From Owenia fusiformis (lineage: Eukaryota; Annelida; Polychaeta; Sabellida; Oweniidae): a stretch of 64,000 bases of DNA. The stretch covers positions 36,300,538-36,364,537 of the forward strand of contig CAIIXF020000007.1 of the NCBI GenBank assembly GCA_903813345.2, written 5' to 3'. Below, piece by piece: positions 1 to 12,200 of the stretch. The position numbers were made by a program, and so were the translations under genes. Under the pieces are notes generated by a model. The model saw nothing but the letters and a program-made list of their open reading frames with translations. It had not been told where the DNA came from and made no database searches. Positions within the stretch are counted from its first letter, which is position 1. Each line of letters opens with the position of its first letter.

Positions 1-175
1 AGTGGATTTAAAATCTGTACTGTACTCTATGGTGGGTCTTAGAGTCTATACTATATTAGATAGTGAGTTTTAGACAATAATCTATGGTGGGCTTTAGATA
101 TACACTGTATTCAATAGTGAGTTTTAGACTATATTCTATGGTGGGTTTTAGAGTCTATACTACATACACTCTAGT
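1..175. repeat. Degenerate minisatellite at left edge
   Basis: Imperfect units built on TGGTGGGTTTTAGAGTCTAT and TAGTGAGTTTTAGAC recur about every 30-60 bases. The array is cut by the window edge and lies in the RAB3GAP1 intron after exon 8. Confidence 0.7.
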
Positions 176-213
176 CATTATTAACAATTAGAGAGACATC
201 TATTGGCACTTAC

Positions 214-3200
214 CTTACAGGGTCCTGGCACGCCCCAAATGGCAATGTCTCCAAGTCTGTCATCCCAACGTTTGTACCACTCCCAGCATCAAAATCTGAA
301 AACATTTTATAGCTTTTAAATCTCCAAGACTACTCCATAATGTTTCCAAACCAATTTCCAACTTGCAGAGTTGCAGAGACAACTTTCACAAACCCATGGG
401 GTCGGTATTTTTTCCGCCGTTTACCGTTTGGTATAATACATTATTAGTATACAAATAGTGACTGCCATTGAGGGCAATAGTGTAAATTATTTCCCTGAGG
501 GAATATCCTCTAAAATGTACTATTCCCGAAGCCGCAGAGGGAATATAACTATCGAAGGGAAATAGTAAATCTATTTTGGGACACATGACTAGGTATTGAC
601 CAATCAGGATTAGTGTTACATATTGCGTATATAATAATATTAGTCTTGCAGTTTATAGAACTTTCATGTAAAAGACCTCAGTGCAAGTATGCAATTAAAT
701 AATCAAACCTATGAGGCTAACATGTAGTAAACATGTATGAGTCTTGCATGCATGAGACTGATGCATGTATGATGCTTGCATATACAACCATTCATGTCTG
801 AGACTTGTATGTAAAATACTTGCATGTAAGACCTGATTTATGTAAGTTACTTGTAACTAAGAGACTTGTATGTATCAGTCCTACCTGGAGGCACTTGTGT
901 CCAAGAATAATGTGGCCAATCTTGCAGGACAAATGTAAACCTTATGGACACTTGTACTGGTGAGGAGGCTGACAAGGAAGAGCAATTCTGAAAAAGTTAT
1001 AAAATTATAAAAGTTATTAAAAAGTTATAAAATCATCATTGTCTAAAATGCAGAAAACTTGATTGCATTTGTGTACAAGCTTTTCATTTACTTTTCATTT
1101 GCCTTGGAAATAATATACTGTATAAAACATGGCCCTTTCTTTGAAAATTTTGAGGCATGTTATAGAATGTTTGTAGCTATTGTTAAAGGATTGAGGCTAT
1201 TTGTAGCTATTGTTTCAAAAACTGAAGCTATTTTTAGTCATTGTTTCAAAAATTGAGGCTATTTTTAGACCGTTCTCTTGGCCTCAATATCAATAGATTT
1301 TGTCAATTATTTCTGAACGCCGAGGAGAGTGCGTTTCTCCAGACTACCAACTTCACTTTGTATGTATGGTGCTGGATTGAAACATACAGTATTCTTACCA
1401 GCTTAGCTTTGAACATATCAATCAGTCCTGATAAATGATTGTAGGCTGGAGGAATATGCTTCAAGTGTACCATCTCAAAGTTGGTGCGCAGTCCAGGGTA
1501 TTCACTCAGTCCGAAGTACAATCTGCGCCATTTTTCGTGCACTTGGACAAATAATGGAATATGACTGAAAATTAAATAAATTGTAGGAATTTTGTTGGGA
1601 TTAATATGAATATAAAACCATAAATGCACTCAATTTATAAAAAGCAATATGATCTTTATTGAATTGCATTTTTTGACTTTTTAAGAGAATGGGAGAATTA
1701 TCTGTTTTTTGGTTCTATACACCAAATTGGTTAACATTATTCATTGATTATCAAACCAAACAAAATTTTCAATTGGACCAGGACTCACCTTTTTGAAATA
1801 AAATGAGCAAAATTGTAATAAGCAAAACGGTAAAGATTATCGCATATTTTCAAACATTATCGCATATTTTCACGTATCATCACATACTTACCATCCTGTA
1901 TTGTTCAGTGCAATTGCGATAGAGCTAAGGACAAGATTGCTCCTGCTTTCCGCCATAATAGCCTCATTCTGGGCAGCGGGACTCATGATCACAAAATCAC
2001 GAAGGCCATACCTGTATGAAAAAATTAAAGCAACAAAATAAGATGGCAAAAAGAACAACCAAAACATAATTGTAATAAAATGAAAAAATATACGAGAAAA
2101 CAAAAGGAATTTAACTTTCATGGAATCTGGAGAAAAAACATTTGAAATGATCACCACTGATAGACAAATGTGTGTTCAGATTATCAGGTGTTCACTTTTT
2201 ATTTTTATGGTTTTTAACATGTGAATCAATGGGATATAACTAGTCTGGGACCAAGAAGTGTTCGCATTATGAGATGTTCAGATTAGAGAGGTGTTCAGAT
2301 AATTATACAGGTATCATGGCATAAATTTATGTAAAAAAGCTTACCAGCGACTTATGCAATGAGCGCGGGATGGGAAATCATTCTCCATGGAAACCACATC
2401 CTGTAGTACCGTAGGAACAGTTTCTACAAACAAAATGACACGCTATAAAACAAAACACAAAATGAAGTTGTATCCTCACTTGACATTCTGTTCAGGTTCT
2501 TTTCTTATTTTCAAAAGTTTTAAAATATTCAAGGTAAAATCTATTTTATCTGATCTGTAGTAAGTATACACAGTGTTGTTTATACACTGTTCCATATTTC
2601 ACATAAAGATTTATTTCAGAAGTCTAAGTGCATTATGGGGGGGGGGGTAAAAGTTGGGATTCTCCTTTGAAGAATCAGAGGGGCAAAACTTCATTCTGAC
2701 CCCCCCCCTATACAAAAAGAATTATATAAATGTAAAACTAAATATATGAATCCCATTTGAGACTCAGTTCACACCATAGGATATAGAAGGATCATTTGCA
2801 AAGGGAATGGTGTAACAAGTCAGGATAAAGTAGGATCAAACTTCATTCTAGCCTCCCCATATGGAATAGAATAAATCAATGTACCATGAACCCCAAATGA
2901 GACTGCCCCATAGGAGATATAAGAATGATTGGGGAGGGTCCAATTAAGACAAGATAAAGAAAGGTTCAACCTCATTCTGGCATCCCTACACAAAGAAGAA
3001 TATAAAAAACTATTTCCAATTAACCTACCATTTTGGTCATCCTCGGGTATGTCAACTTCTTGTTCTTGACTTTTCAGATAATGCCGCGTAACATTGAATT
3101 TAAAGTCAGCAAATGTAATTATTTCCGTTTTATCAATCCAAGTCCCAGAGAAATCCCCCTGAAAAAATAAATGACATAATTTAAACAAATGGTCACAAGT

Positions 3201-6200
3201 TATTGGCAAATAAACAACATTCGTTAAATTTTCTAAAAATTAGGGGAAGGGAAGACAATTGTTGATAGTGCTCACATTATGGACACCCCGTATAGAGGTT
3301 GAGACTAACACAATGCATTTGTTGGTTCTAGATATTCAAGAAACTAGAAGATTGCAAGCAATCTTACGGAGGCCCTGTAGGCATTGCCAATTAGAAGGTC
3401 AAAGGTTAAATATCAAATTTAAGATCATATATGAACTCCAGACAACTTGTAGATGATTTTAAAAAAGATTTGGTCGAATTAATGCAAGTTGAAATTTGAC
3501 CTTGAAAAATTCTGAAATTTGACCTTTTTTCAGTTTTTGAGCTATAATATCTCAAAACTGGAGCCAAATTTTAATAGATAATCAATTGCTAATATGTGTA
3601 GAACCTTTAGTGGAATATATATTCTGACTTTCAGTAAAAAATTGATTTGTAGTCTCCAATTTTGAGAAACTTAGAAAACACAGTTTGTGATTTAGTTTGA
3701 TGACCTTGACCTTTGACCTTGCAAATTTCACTTTTCTAGACCTCAGTGGGTCCTTCGTGATCAAATATACCTAAATTTGAATCCAGAAAATCAATTTGAA
3801 AAAACAACTTTTTTTACCTTTCGAAGGTCACCGAAGGTCAACCAAAGGTTGGAGGTCAAAAGTAAGGACATATTTGAGTTCCTGAGATCTTGTAAATGAT
3901 TTTTTAACAAAAATCTGGTTCATATGAAGCAAGTTGAAAAATAACTGATTTTTGCCGATTTTTGACGTCAAATATCTCAAAAACGGTAAAAAATTAATGC
4001 ATACATATAGTGAGCAATTTGTAGAGAATGCTTATATCTAGTTACATTTTAATTCATCGCAAGAAATAATGAAGTATGAGGACGAAATCTGAGAAACTTA
4101 GAAAACACAGTTTGTGATCTTGTTTGATGACCTTGACCTTTGACCTTAAAAATTTTACTTTTTTAGACCTCAATATATCTTTTCTGGTTGAATAAACTTC
4201 AATTTGAATCCAGAAAATCGATTTGAAAAATCAACTTTTTTGACCTTTCGAAGGTCACTGAAGGTCAAGTAAAGGTCATAGGTCAAAACTAAGGCCAGAT
4301 TTGAGTTCCTGAGATCTTGTAGATGCATTTTAAAAAAAAGTTTGGTCAATTTAGAGCAAGTTGAAATTTGACCTTGAAAAATTTCGAAATTTGACCTTTT
4401 TTCAGTTTTTGAGTTCTAATATCTCAAAACTGGAGCAAAATTTTAATAAATTGTCAATTGCTAATATGTGTAGAACTTTTAGAGGAATACATATTCTGAC
4501 TTTCAGTAAAAAAATTGATTTGTAGTCTCCAATTTTGAGAAACTTAGAAAACATAGTTTGTGATTTTGTTTGATGACCTTGACCTTTGACCTTGCAAATT
4601 TTACTTTTTTAGACCTCAGAAGGTCTTTTGTGAATAAATGTACCTAAATTTGAATCCAGAAAATCGATTTGAAAAATCAACTTTTTTGACCTTTCGGAGG
4701 TCACTGAAGGTCAACCAAAGGTCAAAGGTCAAAAGTAAGGTTAGATTTGGAATCCTGGGAACTTGTAGATGAGTTTTAAAAAAAAAATTGGTCAATTTGA
4801 AGCAAGTTGAAATTTAGTCTTGAAAAGTTTCGAAATTTGACCTTTTTTCAGTTTTTGAGTTCCAATATCTCAAAACTGGTACACAATTGTAATAAATAGT
4901 CAATTGCTTATATGTGTAGAACCTATAGAGGAATATATATCCTGACTTTAATTCAAAAATATTGATTTGTAGTCACAAACTTTGAGAAACTTAGAAAACA
5001 CAGTTTGTGATCTTGTTTGATGACCTTGACCTTTGACCTTACAAATTTTACTTTTTTAGACCTCAGTGGGTCCTTTGTGATCAAATATACCTAAATTTGA
5101 ATCCAGAAAATCAATTTGAAAAAACAACTTTTTTTACCTTTCGAAGGTCACCGAAGGTCAACCAAAGGTCGGAGGTCAAAAGTAAGGACATATTTGAATT
5201 CCTGAGATCTTGTAGATGATTTTTAAAAAAAAATCTGGTTCATTTGAAGCAAGTTGAAAAATGACCGATTTTTGCCGATTTTTGACGTCAAATATCTCAA
5301 AAACGGTAGAAAATTAACGTGTACATATAGTGAGCAATTTTTAGAGAATGCTTATATCTAGTTATATTTTAATTCATCGCAAGAAATAATGAAGTATGAG
5401 GACGAAATCTGAGAAACTTAAAAAAGCTTAGATTTGACCTAGATTTTGAACTTGACCTAGATAAAAATTCCTTTCCCGCCAAGTTCAGCCCAGGTCCTTA
5501 GTAGGACTATGTAGTAGCTAGTTGAAAGTTAGTCGGAAGTAGGAGAAAAAGAGGGAGGAAGAATAAATAACTAGACTTTGGAAATTGAACGAAGTTCAAT
5601 TTCAGACTCCAGATCTAGACTTTTTTAAGCCCAGTCATCTAAAATAAGCCGAGTCATCCAGAATAAGCTGAGTCATCCAGAATAAGATGGATGGATAAAA
5701 TAGGAAGGTAGGATAGGATAGAATGGGAAGGAACGATAGGATAGAATTAGAAAGAAGGATAGGATAGAACAGAATAGGAAGAAAGGATATGATAGGAGAG
5801 GATAGGAAGGATAGGAAGGAAAGGATACGAAGGAAGGATAGATAGGAAGGATAGGATCAGATAGGAAGGATGGATCGATGAATTTTTCAATATTTTCTTC
5901 TCTACTCTTGACTTTCTATCAGGATACCATCAGATCAATTTTCCGAAATTTCAAAACGCCATAACTTCCGAACCGGTAGTCGGATCGAAATTTGATTTAA
6001 AGATTCGGATTCCTGACAAAGTTCTACCCCTAATTCATACGTTAAATTTGGCGAATTTTTATTTTGACCTACTTTTGGACACGCCATAACTTCGGAACCG
6101 GAAGTCGGATCGAAATTTAGTTTGCAGATTCGGATATCTCAGAAAATTCTATTCTTAATTCATAACTCAAACGTTAAATTTGAAGAACTTTTTATTTTGA

Positions 6201-9200
6201 CCTACTTTTCGGACACCATATCTCAAAAGTGGGTCAAAATACTTTCTGACGGCAAAAGGCTAACGCTATTAGCACACTCTTGGCTACATGTATTGGCACA
6301 ATTTCGAAGAATATAATTAAAGTGTAGTGTCAGAATCACAAAAATAAGAAAAAACTTTGAATTTGACCTAGATTTTGACCTAGGCATTTTGGTGTCCAAA
6401 TTTTGAAGCTATGTGGCTTTTGAGGTCCCCTTCTTTTAAAGGCTTTGATTATACGAAGCTGAACTCAGTCTACATTTCTTATTCTTCACTTCAAAAAAAT
6501 CTTTTTTCCCATTGACTTAACATGGGCACCAAATTTAGCGATTTTTGAGCTTTCAAAACGCCATAACTTTTGAACCGGAAGTCGAATCGAAATTTGGTTT
6601 GCAGATTCAGATTCCTGACAAAATTCTACCCCTAATTCATAACTCATACCCTGGATTTGGAGAACTTTTGTTTTGACCTACTTTCTGGACGCCATATTTC
6701 AAAATCGGTAAGAGTAATTAAAAAAAACAGTGACACTTATGAAAGGGCTTTTTCTAAGCTACATGATGAAAAAAAGACGAAGACGTTTCGATAAATAACG
6801 ACGAAGATAATTGATAGAATGTTGAAAATGTAAGATTTGACCTAGTTCTTGACCTTTGACCTAGATAAAAAGTTGACCCAATTTCCGAGAAACTAGATAC
6901 TGGACCTCAATTGACCATATACAGGACTTGACTCAATGTCTTCTAGTTAAGGAGAAAACGTTGGTAGAAGACTAACAATTTTTTTACTTTTGACATTCTA
7001 TAAGGGTACCATCAGATTGATTTTTCTCGAACTTTTAAAACGTCATAACTCCTGAACCGGAAGTCGGATTCCAATTCTGTTTTCAGATTCGGAATCCTGA
7101 GAAAATTTCCTATAAGCCTAATATCCTGGACATTGGATTCGGAGAATTCTTTTTTGGACCTCGTTTTCGGACACTAATATCTCGAAATCGGTTTGAGATA
7201 TCAAAAAACTAAATCGACCCTAGGTTTCCTACTTTTTTATAAGGAACACAATGAAAAAAACCTGGATCGAAAATATTGAAGGACGACTGAGAAAATTGAA
7301 AAAAGTGACAAAGTACTGGATTTGACCTAGTTCTTGACCTTTGACCTAGATAAAAAATTGAACCAATTTCCGAGAAACTAGATACTGGACCTAAATTGAC
7401 CATATACAGGTCTTGACTCAATGTCTTCTGGTTACTGAGAAAACGTGGGTAGAAGAATAAAAAGAATAATAAAGAAGAATACTGGCAAAAACAATAGACT
7501 CCAGATTGACATCTGGAGTCTAATAATAAAGAATAATAAAGAATAATATCTACAAAATTGATAGGAGGCCCCCCGATGGGGCCTCCTAATAATAGAGTTC
7601 CTGTTGTGAATGCTAAATGTAATTAATGTTGAATTTATTGCTGCTTTGTTACATTTTCATTTGCGGTATACGCCCAATGAGACATGCCCACGATTCCCCA
7701 TTTTGTTATTAACAGGACATACACAAATGTAAATATTTAAGAAATCAAGTTATTGTTACAAATGCAAAATTTAATTAGATTTTATTGTTGCTTTGTGATA
7801 CATTAACAATGATAATTAAAATCATGATTAGGACAGATCAAGTGTTCCTCAGGTGTGATATCTGTATTTAATTAATCATTGGAGGGATCCATTATTTGTC
7901 TATTTGGACAAAAGGAATGAAATCACAATCAAACTGTCCATTGCTGGCTCTGAAATTAAATCCATTGTGCAACATGGATCCTGCTGAATCAAGCCATTCT
8001 TCTCAAAATCTAATCAATTTTAAAATCTTCAAAGTGACAAGTATATATTAAAGCCAGAAATGATCAACCATCACTTACAGCACCAACAGTGAGCACGAAC
8101 AACAAGGGACATCAATCGGAGCAACATAAAAATATAGCACGAAATCAAAATCATTGATTCGTTCTGTACTTTGTGAAAGCTGCCATGGAAATTTGAAGGG
8201 ATATAACACACTAAATGTCTGATTTGGACATTCATCCAACATCATTTTAAAAAACTGAACAAGATGGGATAACAAGATAACAAGATGGGATATCAGGCGA
8301 GTAGGTTCCTTATTTTAAACATTTTGCCTCTACTTGTGTGTGTGGAACTAATCACCGCCTCATTCATCCTGCCCTTAACACCTACGGAAACTTCTGACCA
8401 TTCACCTGCAGATCAGGACAAATGCAGGAATTTTCACCAAAGACGTTCATGTCAATATCGCTGTTGTTTTCCTCCACAAACCCACAGAGACCAGTACTTC
8501 TACTGCAACTGTGATGACCTCTGCGTTAAATATGGCGACTGTTGCCATGACTACGAAACAATAGGATGCAACCCTGACTACAACAGCACTCGCGATATCA
8601 TTACCAAGACAACATCATGTAAGATGATATCAAAGGCATTGGGTGTGTATGTTGAATCTGTATGTCCAGAGAAAAATTTAGTGAACAATTCTACAATTCA
8701 ATCATGCGAAAACCCAGGTGATGATATCCTGGATATTACACCAGTGATGGACAATCAGAATGGTCTGCACTATGCAAATATATACTGTGCGATGTGTAAT
8801 GGAATCCAAAATGTCACATTTTGGCAATCGAAAGTCTACTGCACGGAAAATGGGGGCAATGTTTCATGTGACAATCTCAAAGAATCAATCAACAAGAACT
8901 TGCTATGGGACATAGTGACGACAAACTCTCACTGCTCTGTCAATTTCACTTTAAATGATCAGGATTACGACCAACATGCACCACCGAGACCATGTTTCAA
9001 GCCAGCTAAGAACTATCTGGAAGCCTGCGACATTCACCCGTTAGTGAAATTAGCTGATGATTGTAGGAATGTCATTTATGAGCCAGTCTTTGCTAATATA
9101 TCAAACGAAGCTGTAATGTTACCAAACCTCATATGTGCATTATGTCTGAGCACAGAAGAAACTGGCCCTGAGTGTGTCCATCTTCTTGACAAGGATGTTG

Positions 9201-12200
9201 TTGGTGATAGCCTAAATGTTATTTTCTCATATGAACTAGAAATCACATTAGAAAAGCCAGATGAAGTGGTCTACCAACACAAACAAATAACAAAGGGTGC
9301 CCAAAGATTTGATGCATTCGCTGAGGTTTGTCCGATTGGTGGAGATGGATGCCAGGTTGTCTCATGCCCCACATACTACATAAAACATGGCGACAGATGC
9401 ATCTTTAATGAAGATGTTGTAGAATTGAGTATATCTTTGACCACTGGACTGCTGAATGATCAAATCTTAGGCGGCCACTCGACAGTAGAACTAGACATGC
9501 AACCATTCACTGTTGTTGCTCTGAATAACTTATTTAAGGATATCCCAGTATTTGGACAACCAAAAAGTGGTATGAGTTCCGGTTGCTCCTTAATACCCTC
9601 AGAAAACAGACCAGAAGAAAAGGCTTGCAAGTATTTTTTCACCATTGATGTGAAGGTAATGAAGGCACTAAACAACTCGCAGAAGGCCCTTTTGATGGAT
9701 GCCTACGCAAAGCAACTGCAAAGATCTATGGAGGCCATCTCATGGGGATATTTCACACTTAACTACACCGTGAAACGCAAGATCATGCCCTCCAAAAGTT
9801 TGGTTCTCAATGTACCATCAGGAACTAATATTTCTGAATCATTTGAAGTACAGATCACCACAGTGAGTGGACCAAACCAGATGAATGAACCGAGAAACAA
9901 AATCTGGAGAATGATAAATGGAACAGTGGGAGATGCAGTGAAACTGGTAAATGATACAAGAAATAAAATTGCCATTTCTAACAGCAGCAAAACATCAGGT
10001 GTTTTCAGGTTGATTCTTGGGATGTTTGTTTTCTTTCTAATTATATCTGAATTTGGCGACTAATGGAATTCAGATAAATTAATCAAAATGACTTGTCACT
10101 ATTTTGTCTAGAAGCAGTTTTCTATTAATGTTCGATTTATCGCCACAGCAAACAATAAACAACAGTGCATTACCCTAGTAACCATTTCGAGCCATTAAAT
10201 AGGGTTGTAGTTGTAGGTGGAAGCTAGCTCTAAATAACTAATTACATGACAGCTATAAAAACTTGATAGTGATATCTAACAGAGCGGTTGAAAGCATATG
10301 AAGATCAGAACTCTGAAACTGAAACTGCAAAGGGAAAAACACTACACTTTCACAAAGACTACGAGCTCTACTTAAATAATGCTAGGATAAATCTTAACAA
10401 GCCATTTCACCAACAAATGCCAATTGCTATAGACACCAATTGCCATTTGTTACAAATGCCAACCACCGAACAACAGTCACCAAACACCATCCACCAACAA
10501 CATGTTTGAGACATATGAAATACATTGAACATTCCACTTACACTCAATCGTGTAAAGAGGGACATCAGTATAGAGTCTCACTTTTAAACAATGTATGATT
10601 TTTATGATTGTAAACGAAAGTTTAAGCGAGACCATAAGAATGAATTATCTCAGTTACTTGAAAATGAATATGGCTTACATACAGGGTGTATATGTAACTG
10701 ATGTGATTTTTCACAATTTGACAATTTTAAGACTAACAAACTCTTTAGGGAACATTTCAAAATTTCAATGTAGGATTACTAACTGTATTTGAACAGCTAA
10801 TCTGTGATTCCCCTCCCTCCCCCTCATAACTGTATCTGAGAAATGTTAAAATGCATCAATGCATTAAGTCATCTATCTATCTAAGATAATTTGTAATACA
10901 GTCAATTTTCTATAATTATTCCAATCTGTATTTTTGTACAGTATGAGCCTAATATTATCTATTGTAATGTGTCTCACTGTAGAATCCTGAGTTTATATCC
11001 AACAAAATTTGCTGAAACAAATTTCCCGGGAACGATGTCGGAAAGCTATATTTTAAGGCTAATGACCCCCTACCCTCATGACTGTTAATAACAGTAACTT
11101 TCCAGCATTCATCTTTTGAAATGCTCCCTTAGATGCCTCAACTTGATAAATTAAAGTTCCGATTTCATTTAACCTAAAAAACTTTGAATCTTTCTGCATT
11201 TATCTTAGCCATTTCATCCAAAGCTTGAGGTAAAATTGGAAAGCCGACATTACGACTGAGACCATTCAAGGTTTTTTCCAAAAGTTTTGATTTCATGACA
11301 TGTCAGTGTTTAAATATTTGAGTAATCTTGTCTGAAACATATTTATAAAAAGTGTTCAGATAAGACAGGTTAGTTTTTCAAATACTATGTACAGTACGTC
11401 TGTTCACCATTCAAATTGTGATGTGTTTACATTTCAACGTTTTGTAATATGGGAGTCAATGGGAGGACAAAATGGGACCAAAAAGGTGTTCAAATTGGGA
11501 GGTGTTCAGATATACAGGTTAAATAACTGTGCGATGTATGTCATTTTTAAAATACAGAGCACCTGTGTAAAAGGAACATCCCCTTTATTCCACTAAATAG
11601 TGTTCTACTTTAAGTAAATTCAAATTAATATAAAAAAATTATGATGATTTTATAAGGCAGTCATAAACTTACCATTTTCAGTGGTTGAATGGTATGGACA
11701 TACATACATACGGACGGACGTGCCTAGGCTGACAATATGGTCCGGACTATGTGGTGGGGACATAAAAAAAATTATGATGATACAATGCAGTTACAAACTT
11801 ACCCTTTTCAGTGGTTGACTGGTATATTGCTTGTTCAGTCTCCATTCATGAATCACTTCCTCAATACGTGCAATGAATCTTTCCCACTCTGACGCTGTTG
11901 TAAAATCAGTAATTTCAAAGACGTCAGACTCCTGTAAATTGAATATAAATAGAATGTATACATTTACTGATATACTAAACTCACGCGTCTTATTCATAGC
12001 TGGATAGTAGTAAAGTTTGTAAAAACATGTAAATCTGTTGATTACGCGAAATTTTCATGAAAATCAGGGATTTTGCCGTGGAAGTTTTGACAAATTCTGT
12101 CCACAACCTGGAGTTATGGAAAACTACAGTAGTGATCTGTATTTAGACTCTAGACGTAAAAAATGATGAAAATAATTATCAAAAAATAACAAAGAAAAAG

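Noticed and set aside
1303-1629. Full 108-codon minus-strand frame as a gene
   Set aside because: Only 1564-1399 is coding (RAB3GAP1 exon 6); the rest is intron read-through.
7485-7600. MicroRNA or structured RNA hairpins
   Set aside because: Stems are short, perfectly symmetrical and next to repeat arrays; transposon-end origin is more likely, and no star/loop pattern was seen.
10288-10509. 73-codon frame downstream of the SMB gene
   Set aside because: Asparagine/threonine/glutamine-rich, lies in the presumed 3' flank, no membrane segments that could supply the missing 7TM part.
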